From contig NZ_FOMT01000001.1 of the NCBI RefSeq assembly GCF_900112695.1, positions 310,001 through 374,000 of the forward strand: a DNA stretch of 64,000 nt. Reading direction: 5' to 3'. The stretch is from Paenibacillus catalpae. GTDB taxonomy: Bacteria > Bacillota > Bacilli > Paenibacillales > Paenibacillaceae. Shown piece after piece: positions 7,522 through 15,972 of the stretch. Position numbers and translations under genes: made by a program. The notes beneath the pieces were generated by a model. That model was not told the origin of the DNA. It did no database searches and worked only from the letters and a program-made list of their open reading frames with translations. Each line of letters begins with the position of its first letter. Positions within the stretch are counted from its first letter, which is position 1.

Positions 7522-9486
7522 TCATATTTGCCAAGTTCCAGCCGTGTGCCTGCATCGATCGGGTTCCTTCGTAAACTGGTCGACTGCTGCCTGCGTTATG
7601 GTCACGCTTCCGCCGTTTCCATCCATATTTACAATGACCCAGACCTCAAATCCATCCCCGCTTCTTGGGGCAAAGATTGTGCCCGGCGTGACATCGGAAC
7701 GCAGCGTTACGCGAGCTTCATCCGCATAATGCGTGATGAGTGCTTCTATTAATCGCTGTCCATCTTCTCCGGCTGGCATTGAGCCAAGCATTACGATTTT
7801 ACCTTTGCCATGCCGCTTCTCGGTAATCCAGGCTAACTCCGGAGTTAATCCCCCTTCCATTGTTCCAACCGCTGTTGCCCCTTCAAGCATAAACACACTG
7901 CTCCAAAGCGAGAGTGGAGCCGAATGGCCAAATGCATGCCCGATAGTGCCGCTTCCATCCATTGGGAAGGTATAGACGGCTTCTACGCCGGCGAGCTGCT
8001 CCAGGCTGCCAAGGGCAGAATCCGTGTGAATCGTATGCTCCTCCGTACGCCCGCCTGTCAGCGGACCAACGATCCAGATGCTGCCTTTCTCTACTAATTC
8101 GATTGCCCGGTCTATATATTCCGCTGTGATATAAGGGAGGAAAGGGGTGAATAGCAGCTTATATCCATCCAGCTCGGAACCTTCCGGCACCACATCCCTA
8201 TGAATACCGGTATTTAAGATACGCGTATAAAAGTCGGTCATCAGTCCTCGGTGATTCACCTTCCGGTGCGGCTCCGTCTTCAGAAACGCTTTGGCACGGT
8301 CTGAATAAGTCAGTGCCGTCTCCGCCTGAGCCGGACGGGTGGACAAAATCACATTCTCCAGCTCCTGCCTCGTCTGCTCTACCTCAAGCACACTCGGGTA
8401 ACCAACCGTAGGTTTGCCCCAAGCGCTTAAGACCGAGCCATGCGGCTGCTCGCAGCCAGCGCGCTGCTGTCTCCACAGCCAGTAGCAGAATGCTTCGGCT
8501 CCAAGCGCATAGGATGCTGCTGCTTCCGCACGCAAATAACCGGACGGATGAGGCTTCGCATAGCTTGTAAGCGATGCGGCGAAGGACGGACTTGTCTCCA
8601 TTATCCAATAATCCCTGCCGCGCTTGAAGTTGCGGAACAGATCATTATTAATAAGGAAGGCTGGAACATGATCGGTTGTGGCGTACGTATCAAAGGAAGC
8701 GAAGTCCAAGCTGCGGAACAGCCGTTCATTATCTACGCTGAAAGCCATGCTGCTGTTATGGGTGACAGGCGCAGAAGAATAACGGCGAATAATAGCTGCT
8801 TGTTCATAGGCGAATTCGGCGATTTTTTCCATCGAGAACTGCTGGTACATCGTCTTCAGGGATGAGTTATGAAGGAACGGTGCAGGACCGGGCTGGGGCA
8901 CCTGATCGAAGCGATGGTAATATTCGCTCCAGATTTGGGTTCCCCAAGCCTCGTTCAGCCGCTCTACCGTTGTATACCGTTGTTCCAGCCATTGCTGCCA
9001 CTGCGTGAGACAAGTTCTGCACATACATTCCGATACATGGGCTTTAAACTCATTGTCCAGCTGCCAGCCGATCAGACCAGGCAAACTTCCGATTGCCCGG
9101 GCAATATGCTCCGTTACGACAGCAGCCTTTTCCCTGAAGTAGGGATGATTCGTGCATGCATGCTGCCGGGAGCCATGACCCATCGTGCGAAGCTCCGCAT
9201 CGACATACATCCGCTCCGGATGGCCATGGCTGAACCAGATCGGCGGGGTTGCCGTCGGCGTGCACATAACGGTGTCGATTCCGTTCTCGTACAACCTTTC
9301 TATGATTTGGACAAAAAAGCTCAAATCAATTCTGCCCTCATGAGGCTCCATGCTCGACCAGGCAAATTCCCCGATCCTCGCCACATTAATGCCGGCTTCT
9401 TTCATCTGCTTAATATCTTCCTCGAGCACATTCTCACTCCACAGCTCCGGATACCAGGCAGCGCCATGGTACAGCTTCTTTCCCAT
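7522..9486 (-). CDS. yesZ: YesZ-like GH42 beta-galactosidase, C-terminus frameshifted
   Basis: 654-residue cytoplasmic enzyme (no signal peptide), closely similar to B. subtilis YesZ, which acts on galactose units of rhamnogalacturonan I side chains. Acid/base E146 (QLDNEF) and nucleophile E297 (YWIMETSPS) are present, as are zinc-cluster cysteines C111, C154, C156 and C159. The C-terminus is abnormal: the frame ends TAGTWQI, but from about 7569 the neighbouring frame continues NPIDAGTRLELGKYEYRVIRFA to a stop at 7497-7499, matching the expected family tail. One extra G within the AAGG just before this (about 7568-7571) explains it. The catalytic barrel is untouched, so activity is likely retained. 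Divergent from the transporter operon at 9733. Confidence 0.92.
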   Translation of the reverse strand: MGKKLYHGAAWYPELWSENVLEEDIKQMKEAGINVARIGEFAWSSMEPHEGRIDLSFFVQIIERLYENGIDTVMCTPTATPPIWFSHGHPERMYVDAELRTMGHGSRQHACTNHPYFREKAAVVTEHIARAIGSLPGLIGWQLDNEFKAHVSECMCRTCLTQWQQWLEQRYTTVERLNEAWGTQIWSEYYHRFDQVPQPGPAPFLHNSSLKTMYQQFSMEKIAEFAYEQAAIIRRYSSAPVTHNSSMAFSVDNERLFRSLDFASFDTYATTDHVPAFLINNDLFRNFKRGRDYWIMETSPSFAASLTSYAKPHPSGYLRAEAAASYALGAEAFCYWLWRQQRAGCEQPHGSVLSAWGKPTVGYPSVLEVEQTRQELENVILSTRPAQAETALTYSDRAKAFLKTEPHRKVNHRGLMTDFYTRILNTGIHRDVVPEGSELDGYKLLFTPFLPYITAEYIDRAIELVEKGSIWIVGPLTGGRTEEHTIHTDSALGSLEQLAGVEAVYTFPMDGSGTIGHAFGHSAPLSLWSSVFMLEGATAVGTMEGGLTPELAWITEKRHGKGKIVMLGSMPAGEDGQRLIEALITHYADEARVTLRSDVTPGTIFAPRSGDGFEVWVIVNMDGNGGSVTITQAAVDQFTKEPDRCRHTAGTWQI

Positions 9487-9523
9487 ACTTCATCCCCTAT
9501 CATCTGAGATCATATGCAATTTC

Positions 9524-9552
9524 ACTATAGGCGCTGAGAACAAGGGGGACAA
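9524..9552 (-). promoter_or_regulatory. Sigma-A promoter for the yesZ-like gene
   Basis: Read on the minus strand: TTGTCC, 17-base spacer, TATAGT, about 30 bases before the start codon. Nearby, CCGGT TTG ACCGG (about 9570-9582) is a small inverted repeat that could bind a regulator of this divergent region. Confidence 0.6.
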
Positions 9553-9732
9553 TCGTACAATTTTGCCCGGTTTGACCGGAGTTTCTACTATTTTGACGGG
9601 TTTGGATTATATTGATTTCGCGCTTCCGAAAAGGTTTGAAAGGGCTTTCTCAAAAATGTCCGATTGGCGGAAAGGCGGGGAGGCTCAATAATAAGGGCAA
9701 GCGATACGAACAAAACTTGGAGGTGACCTCAG

Positions 9733-10701
9733 ATGAAGCAGGCGGCTGCTCCCGGCCAGATTCCACTCATGCAGGAGACAACCATAAAAAGAAAGCGACC
9801 CAATGTGCTGGGGAGAATAAAGAAAGACAAGTGGCTGTACTTGCTATTAACTCCAGGCCTGCTTTACTTCATTATTTTTAAATACGTACCCATGTGGGGC
9901 GTGATGCTCGCATTCAAAAACTATCAGCCCTTCCTCGGCTTCTGGAAGAGCGACTGGGTAGGATTAGAGCATTTTCGGGTGTTCTTCACGAATCCTGAAT
10001 TTTACATGCTGCTGCGAAACACTTTAATACTCTCCTTATACAATCTGGTGTTCTTTTTCCCGGCACCTATTATATTGGCTCTTCTTTTAAACGAACTAAG
10101 GCTGGCGTTCTTCAAAAGAATCGTACAAACGCTGATCTACATCCCGCATTTCATCTCGCTTGTTATTGTTGCAAGCTTGACCTACGTGTTCCTGACGACC
10201 GAAGGTGGTCTGATTAATGAGCTGCTGCTCAAATATACGGGAACCAAAATCGATTTCCTCGCTAATCCCGACTGGTTCCGGCCGATGATTATTATGCAGA
10301 CGATCTGGAAGGAAACCGGATTTGGCACAATCATCTTCCTGGCAGCGCTCGCAGGGGTGGATGTAGAGCAATATGAAGCGGCGATAACGGACGGGGCCAA
10401 CCGGTGGCGGCAGCTGTGGCACATTACCCTCCCGTCGATCCGTAGCACCATTATTATTCTGCTGATACTGCGGATGGGTGATGTGCTGGACAACGGATTT
10501 GAACAGATCTTCCTCATGCTGAATCCGCTTAACCGGGAAACCGCGGAGGTCTTTGATACCTATGTCTACATGATGGGGATTACGCAAGGGGCATTCAGCT
10601 ACAGTACGGCGGTAGGCTTGTTCAAGGCAGTAGTTGGCGTCATCCTTGTGCTCGGGGCGAACTGGCTGGCCAAGCGGTTCGGACAATCCGGCATCTATTA
10701 A
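9733..10701 (+). CDS. lplB: CUT1 sugar ABC transporter permease (LplB-like)
   Basis: 322-residue inner-membrane protein with the LplB family pattern: Lys-rich N-terminus, first membrane segment WLYLLLTPGLLYFIIFKYVP, and coupling loop EAAITDGANRWRQLWHITLP (about residues 215-234). TTGGAGGTGA precedes the ATG by a good distance. It opens a permease-permease-binding protein operon next to the YesZ-like enzyme and the YetA/YesU/YesT group, so import of a rhamnogalacturonan oligosaccharide is likely, as proposed for B. subtilis LplABC and YtcQP/YtePQ systems. The gene symbol is by family resemblance; orthology to lplB itself is not proven. Confidence 0.9.
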   Translation: MKQAAAPGQIPLMQETTIKRKRPNVLGRIKKDKWLYLLLTPGLLYFIIFKYVPMWGVMLAFKNYQPFLGFWKSDWVGLEHFRVFFTNPEFYMLLRNTLILSLYNLVFFFPAPIILALLLNELRLAFFKRIVQTLIYIPHFISLVIVASLTYVFLTTEGGLINELLLKYTGTKIDFLANPDWFRPMIIMQTIWKETGFGTIIFLAALAGVDVEQYEAAITDGANRWRQLWHITLPSIRSTIIILLILRMGDVLDNGFEQIFLMLNPLNRETAEVFDTYVYMMGITQGAFSYSTAVGLFKAVVGVILVLGANWLAKRFGQSGIY

Positions 10702-10722
10702 GCGTTACAGGAGGTGTAGCCC

Positions 10723-11607
10723 ATGACAAAACAATACCGAAGTATTTCCGGAACGGCGTTTGATATTACGAATGTGATCGTGCTGAGCGTCATCAGCGTG
10801 CTCGCCGTTCTGCCTTTTATATACATCATAGCGGGATCGTTCGCATCCGATGCGGAACTGACGAAGAGAGCCGTATTCCTTATCCCGGAGACGTTCACGA
10901 CAGCGGCCTATCAATTTATTTTCTCAACGGATACCATCCTGCAAAGCATTAAGGTGTCTCTGTACGTGACGGTTCTTGGCACCTTAGTTAATCTGTTCTT
11001 TACGGTGACGATGGCGTATGCGTTATCCAAGCGCAATCTGATGGGACGTAATTTGGTGCTTAACCTGATCGTATTCTCGATGCTGTTTGGCGGAGGCCTA
11101 ATTCCGACCTACCTGGTCGTCCGCGATCTTCATTTGCTGGATACCTTCTGGGCCTTAATGCTGCCGGGGGCGATAAGCGCGTTTAACCTGATTATTGTAA
11201 AAAACTTCTTCCAGGAGCTGCCCGCCGAGCTGGAGGAAGCAGCGAAGATCGACGGCTGTACGGAGCTTGGGCTGCTGTGGAAAATCGTGCTTCCGTTATC
11301 TATGCCGGTGCTTGCGACTTTCACTTTGTTTTATGCGGTAGGGCATTGGAACAATTTCTATTCCGCGCTCTTGTACATTAATGACCCGCAGAAATGGCCG
11401 CTTCAGGTTATGCTGAGACAAATTGTGCTGCTGTCACAGACGGCTGCAGGCGACATCAATTCGATGGATCCGAATTTCGTGGCACCGCCGGATCAATCGA
11501 TTAAGATGGCTGTTATCGTAATTGGCACCATTCCGATTCTGCTCGTCTATCCGTTCCTTCAAAAGCATTTTGCTAAAGGGGTCTTGATCGGCTCGGTCAA
11601 GGGATAA
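10723..11607 (+). CDS. lplC: CUT1 sugar ABC transporter permease (LplC-like)
   Basis: 294-residue partner permease, 21 bases after the previous gene, with ACAGGAGGTG before the ATG. About six membrane segments; coupling motif EEAAKIDGCTELGLLWKIVL (about residues 167-186); C-terminus KHFAKGVLIGSVKG, nearly identical to the permease ending at 2117. It forms the channel with the LplB-like subunit. An intergenic hairpin/repeat block separates it from the binding-protein gene. The ATPase must be supplied from elsewhere. The symbol reflects family, not proven orthology. Confidence 0.9.
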   Translation: MTKQYRSISGTAFDITNVIVLSVISVLAVLPFIYIIAGSFASDAELTKRAVFLIPETFTTAAYQFIFSTDTILQSIKVSLYVTVLGTLVNLFFTVTMAYALSKRNLMGRNLVLNLIVFSMLFGGGLIPTYLVVRDLHLLDTFWALMLPGAISAFNLIIVKNFFQELPAELEEAAKIDGCTELGLLWKIVLPLSMPVLATFTLFYAVGHWNNFYSALLYINDPQKWPLQVMLRQIVLLSQTAAGDINSMDPNFVAPPDQSIKMAVIVIGTIPILLVYPFLQKHFAKGVLIGSVKG

Positions 11608-11640
11608 TGCGGATTGCGATATAAGCATTGATTACTTCAT

Positions 11641-11742
11641 TGTTTCACAAATTTTTAAGCAGTTCCTTACGAAGTAAAAATTGTTTCACAATTTTTTAAG
11701 CTGTTTCTTACGAAGTGAAATTTTGCTTCGCAAAATTTTTTA
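11641..11742 (+). repeat. Tandem 41-base repeat with two terminator-like hairpins before the binding-protein gene
   Basis: Two copies of a 41-base unit (11641-11681 and 11682-11722) agree at about 36 positions; each contains TTTCACAA and CTTACGAAGT. Overlapping hairpins are AAAAATTG / CAATTTTT (11676-11696) and AAATTTTGC TTC GCAAAATTT (11718-11738), each followed by a T-run, the second touching the ribosome site AGGAGG at 11742. This resembles an attenuator or mRNA-end element. A related arrangement precedes the binding-protein gene at 58111. Confidence 0.7.
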
Positions 11743-11758
11743 GGAGGCGCTAATAAAA

Positions 11759-13351
11759 ATGATCAAAAAGACGCAAAAATGGGTAGCTACAGCAGCTCTC
11801 GGAACATTGGCAGTTACGGCAATTGCAGGCTGCAGCGGCAATAAGGAAGAGAACGCGGATCCCGGGGCATCCTCCGCGGCGACGACAGAAGCTACGGCAG
11901 CAGCAACGGCCGAGGCAAACGAGAAGCCGCTAAATATCAGCATTATGCTGCCGATCTTCAAGACAAACTTTCCGAAGGACGATGGACCTGTCGTGACCGA
12001 AATCGAGAAAAAAACCAATACGAACATTCATCTGGAATGGGTGCCAAACGCCTCATATGGAGATAAATTCAACATCACGCTTGCTTCTGCCAAGCTGCCT
12101 GAAATCATATACGTGCCCGGCTCCAAAGATCCCAGCTTTGTGAATGCCGTCAGATCCGGCGCTTTCTGGGAACTTGGGCCTTATCTGAAGGATTATCCGA
12201 ACTTAAGCCAGGAGAATGAGGTCATTATGAACAACTCCTCAATCGATGGCAAGAACTATGGCATCTACCGAGGACGCGCCCTTGGCCGCAACGGGATCGT
12301 ATACCGCAAGGACTGGCTTGAAGCAACAGGACTTGAACAGCCGAAGACGATTGACGATTTCTACAACATGCTGAAAGCGTTCAAGGAGAAGGATCCGGAT
12401 AAGAACGGGAAGGACGATACGTACGGCATGGTCCTGGTCAAATGGACCGGGGGCTGGGCAAGCGCTTTTGATACCATTAAGCTGTGGTTCGGCGCGCCAA
12501 ACAAATGGGGTGTTACAGACGGCAAGCTTGTGCCGGAGCATCAGACGCCGGAATATTTGGAAGGGCTCAAGTTCATGAAGAAGCTGTATGACGAGAAGCT
12601 GATCAATCAGGACTTTGCCGTATTTGATTCGGCGAAGTGGGTAGACCCGATTGTTAACGGCCAGGCAGGCGTTATTGTTGACGTTACGGACACGGCTGGC
12701 CGGATTGAGGATAAAATTCATGCGGCGCTTGCCAAGGAGAACAAGGATAACCCGGACACCCAGTACATGGACAATATGATTGGCGTAACCGGTGCGGACG
12801 GCAAGTTAAAAGCATTGCCGACATCTGGCTTCTCCGGCCTGCTAGCCATTCCGAAAACGACCGTCAAGACCGAGGAAGAGCTGAAGCGCGTGCTGAAGTT
12901 CCTCGATCAATTGAACGACGATGACCTGACGACAATGGCAGGCTACGGCATTGAAGGCACGCATTATACACTCGATGGAGAAGCGATTGTACCAAGCAAG
13001 GATGCTGCGCTGCTTGAATCCGAGGTAGAAGGCCTAAATCAGATGCTTCCGTTCATTCCGGCAGGCCGCGGACGGACCGTGCTGCAAACGCCGCTTCGTC
13101 TTCAAACAACCGAAATTCAGAAGGAAGCCGAGCAGTACATCGTTCCAAATCCGGCTGAGCCGTTTATCTCGGACGTGTATTCGCAAAAAGGCCAGCAGCT
13201 CGACAACATCATCAACGATGCGCGCATCAAATTTATCGTTGGCCAAACCGATGAAGCGGGCCTTCTGGCTGCTTTCGAAACCTGGAAAAAATCCGGCGGT
13301 GACGATCTGGTCAAAGAGATGAACGACCTTTACGCCGCATCTGCGAAATAA
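11759..13351 (+). CDS. lplA: Oligosaccharide ABC transporter substrate-binding lipoprotein (LplA-like)
   Basis: 530-residue lipoprotein. The type II signal has a Lys-rich start (MIKKTQKW), a hydrophobic core and lipobox AIAGC with Cys near residue 25, followed by an Ala/Glu-rich linker. The body is the long family typical of LplA/YtcQ binding proteins (about 500-530 residues), with ITLASAKLPEI and a C-terminal helical tail. It is last in the operon, after the two permeases, unlike the first operon where the binding protein comes first. ATG 11759 follows TTTTTTAGGAGGCGC. Predicted to capture rhamnogalacturonan-derived oligosaccharides, from the neighbouring YesZ, YetA, YesU and YesT-type genes. 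Confidence 0.9.
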   Translation: MIKKTQKWVATAALGTLAVTAIAGCSGNKEENADPGASSAATTEATAAATAEANEKPLNISIMLPIFKTNFPKDDGPVVTEIEKKTNTNIHLEWVPNASYGDKFNITLASAKLPEIIYVPGSKDPSFVNAVRSGAFWELGPYLKDYPNLSQENEVIMNNSSIDGKNYGIYRGRALGRNGIVYRKDWLEATGLEQPKTIDDFYNMLKAFKEKDPDKNGKDDTYGMVLVKWTGGWASAFDTIKLWFGAPNKWGVTDGKLVPEHQTPEYLEGLKFMKKLYDEKLINQDFAVFDSAKWVDPIVNGQAGVIVDVTDTAGRIEDKIHAALAKENKDNPDTQYMDNMIGVTGADGKLKALPTSGFSGLLAIPKTTVKTEEELKRVLKFLDQLNDDDLTTMAGYGIEGTHYTLDGEAIVPSKDAALLESEVEGLNQMLPFIPAGRGRTVLQTPLRLQTTEIQKEAEQYIVPNPAEPFISDVYSQKGQQLDNIINDARIKFIVGQTDEAGLLAAFETWKKSGGDDLVKEMNDLYAASAK

Positions 13352-13366
13352 AGGAATAAGCAGGCT

Positions 13367-13410
13367 AAAACACCCATCAAAACTCCGGCAGGAGGATGGG
13401 TGTTTTGGCA
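13367..13410 (+). terminator. Terminator after the lpl-like operon
   Basis: Perfect 12-bp stem AAAACACCCATC (13367-13378) / GATGGGTGTTTT (13395-13406). The A-run on one side and T-run on the other allow termination in both directions. Confidence 0.85.
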
Positions 13411-13523
13411 TGATTATTGAAACTTCACGGATTATTATACAAAATAGTCTGAAATTCCTGCTTCCAATTATTCCGGATTTATAATAAGGTCAAATTTATA
13501 ACTGAAAAGAACGGGGGAATAGG

Positions 13524-15854
13524 ATGCTCCATGGAAAGAAGATTTGGCGGATGAGATCCGGCAAAGGACGCTTTTTTAGAAAAAGCTTAATTATGATTTT
13601 CATCGTTTCCGGCATTCCCGGCCTCATTATCGGGGCACTAATCTACTGGATGGCCGGCGGCCGAGTAGAGAGCGAGCTGCTGCAGCTTCACTACCAGCAG
13701 ATTGAACAACGATCCGAACAAATGGATGATCAGTTAAGCAATTTGGAGCTTCTGCTTTCCCACTGGGCATTTGATAACAAGTTTGACTACAGCTTGAACG
13801 GACTGGATTTTGTACGTGATTTCAAGAGAACAGACGATATTACAAAGACGCTGATCGCCATGCAGGGCTCGAATGCTTTGGTCAAGAAGGCCGAGCTGTT
13901 TGTTGGCGGTGAGAGCAAGGTGCTGTTTAATCCCGAATATACGCCGCTGCAAAATCAGCAGGACTTAAGCATATACAATAAGCTGATTCATGGCCGAAAC
14001 CTGACCTACTGGACGCAATGGGCTTTTGATCCTGCTCATCCGGATGACAAGGACCTCACGCTTATTCATCATATTCCCGGCGGGAGTCCAAATCCGTATG
14101 GCGTGCTGGTCTTCCGTTTCGACAAGGAGAAGATCGCCAGCCTGCTGCAGACAATGACGCCGTATTACGAGGGAGAAGCATTCCTGCAGAAGAAATCGGG
14201 GGAGCTTTTTGTCTCTGCTAACGGAAGCGCTTCCAACTCTGATTTTGTGCTGGCGCTTCATGAGAAGATTGATAGATTGGATAAGGAAAAGGGCTCCTTT
14301 TTCTTCGATTGGAAGGGCTCGACCTATACGGTGTCCTTCGGCAACCTGTCCAGAATTTCGGACGAATGGCTGTACGTATCGGCATCGCCGATTACGAGCA
14401 TTATGTCGCCTGTTATGTTCATCTCCAAACTTATCATCACCGTAAGCCTTATTGCCTTGCTGCTTGCCGCTTTGCTGTCGTGGCTCGCTTCGCACCGAAT
14501 CTATTCGCCAGTGAAACGGCTTGGGCTTATGCTGGGCGGACATGGAGGAGGGACGGACTGGACGCGCGAGGATGACGAGTTTACGCTCATCGAGCAGCAA
14601 TACCAGCATCTTCATAAGGAGCGTCTTGAGCTGAACTCCAAGCTGGCGGAGCAGCTTCCGCACGTGAAGGAAAGTTTCCTGCACCAGCTGCTGCAAGGCT
14701 ATATGTACGCTTATTCGGAAGAGGATTTGCTGCGCCGTATGGAGCAGTTCAAATGGGAAGTAAGAAGCCATCGTTTTGCCGTCTTGTTCGTTCAACTGAA
14801 CGGAATCGCCAATATGGATGAAACGTTCCGCAGCGGAGATGAGGGACTGGTCACCTTCGCGGCCGTTAACATGATGAAGGAGCTGGCATCTAAGCATTTC
14901 GAGCAGAGCGACATTCTGAACTTTCATGATTTGACCGCGGGGATTGTGCTGCTTGTGCCGGACGGCCGTTCACACAAGGAGGCGGTTGAAGCGTTTAGCG
15001 AGGAGTTAACGACCTCGGTAAACCGGATTCTGCGGATGCGGGTGACATTGGCGGTCAGCCGCCAGACCGCTCATATTTCCGATCTTCCGAATGAATTCGA
15101 GCGGGTAAAGCAGGCGGTCAGCTACCGCAACTGCGATAATGCCAATCAGATTATGGACATAGAGCAAGGCGTTCTGGATGGCGAAGCGTGGGCGGAGCCG
15201 CAGTATCCTTTTACCCTGGAACGTGAGCTTATCCAAGCACTCCGGACGGGAAAAGAAGAGGAAGCCAGCGAGCTTCTGGGAGCTTTTGTAGGTGCTCTGA
15301 CATGTGCTGGCGCCAAGGAAATTGATGTACAGCAGGGAATGCTTCATCTGCTTGGCAATATCCAGCATGTCATTATGGTGTCCGGGGTGAATCCGAACCG
15401 GCTGTTCAAGGGAGCTAATCTGTATGAGCAGCTTTCGCAGATCCGGGAGCCGAGGCGAATGCTTGCCTGGTTCAAGGATAAGGTGCTGGCGCCGTATCAG
15501 AAGGAATTGTCATGCCGTTCCAACTCTGAGGTTAAACGCCTGATTGAAGGGGCGATGATCTACCTGCAGCAAAATTACAGGCAGGATATTTCGTTGGATA
15601 ACTGTGCCGAGCATATTGGGACAAACCCGTTTTATCTCAGTAAGTCGTTTAAGGTAGTGACGGGGAAGAACTTTATTGACTACCTGACCGAGCTGCGTAT
15701 CGAGAAAGCAAAGGAACTGCTGCGTGATTCGGAAATGAAAATAAACGACGTTGCCGAGCAGGTCGGCTATCAGCACAGCTACTTCAACCGGATCTTCAAA
15801 AAGCTGGAAGGGATGACGCCAACAAGCTACAGGGAGCAAAGTCAGCATCTGTAA
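13524..15854 (+). CDS. yesS: YesS-like membrane-bound AraC-family regulator
   Basis: 776 residues. One membrane segment near residues 22-42 (IMIFIVSGIPGLIIGALIYW) and a second near 300-320 (LIITVSLIALLLAALLSWLA) enclose an extracellular sensor region. The cytoplasmic part has a long linker and ends in a two-helix-turn-helix AraC domain (about 670-775: DISLDNCAEHIGTNPFYLSK, then INDVAEQVGYQHSYFNRIFK). B. subtilis YesS has this layout and activates rhamnogalacturonan genes. The gene lies between the transporter operon and yetA, so it probably senses an oligosaccharide outside and activates one or both. ATG 13524 follows GAACGGGGGAATAGG. Confidence 0.88.
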   Translation: MLHGKKIWRMRSGKGRFFRKSLIMIFIVSGIPGLIIGALIYWMAGGRVESELLQLHYQQIEQRSEQMDDQLSNLELLLSHWAFDNKFDYSLNGLDFVRDFKRTDDITKTLIAMQGSNALVKKAELFVGGESKVLFNPEYTPLQNQQDLSIYNKLIHGRNLTYWTQWAFDPAHPDDKDLTLIHHIPGGSPNPYGVLVFRFDKEKIASLLQTMTPYYEGEAFLQKKSGELFVSANGSASNSDFVLALHEKIDRLDKEKGSFFFDWKGSTYTVSFGNLSRISDEWLYVSASPITSIMSPVMFISKLIITVSLIALLLAALLSWLASHRIYSPVKRLGLMLGGHGGGTDWTREDDEFTLIEQQYQHLHKERLELNSKLAEQLPHVKESFLHQLLQGYMYAYSEEDLLRRMEQFKWEVRSHRFAVLFVQLNGIANMDETFRSGDEGLVTFAAVNMMKELASKHFEQSDILNFHDLTAGIVLLVPDGRSHKEAVEAFSEELTTSVNRILRMRVTLAVSRQTAHISDLPNEFERVKQAVSYRNCDNANQIMDIEQGVLDGEAWAEPQYPFTLERELIQALRTGKEEEASELLGAFVGALTCAGAKEIDVQQGMLHLLGNIQHVIMVSGVNPNRLFKGANLYEQLSQIREPRRMLAWFKDKVLAPYQKELSCRSNSEVKRLIEGAMIYLQQNYRQDISLDNCAEHIGTNPFYLSKSFKVVTGKNFIDYLTELRIEKAKELLRDSEMKINDVAEQVGYQHSYFNRIFKKLEGMTPTSYREQSQHL

Positions 15855-15918
15855 AAGCAAGATTGTACAAACGGCGCAAAAATGTGCAAGCCGCGTTCCG
15901 GCCCTTCCGCAATAATGT

Positions 15919-15954
15919 CTCATTGAGCACAAAAGATCGTTTTTTTACAATGAG
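15919..15954 (+). promoter_or_regulatory. Promoter of the yetA operon, inside an inverted repeat
   Basis: TTGAGC (15923-15928), 17-base spacer, TACAAT (15946-15951). The promoter is bracketed by CTCATTG (15919-15925) and CAATGAG (15948-15954), a 7-bp inverted repeat that could act as an operator. Confidence 0.65.
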
Positions 15955-15972
15955 GCCAAACGGGAAAAGGGG

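Noticed and set aside
13965-14927. Antisense frame inside the YesS-like gene
   Set aside because: No ribosome site or domain; a shadow of the coding strand.
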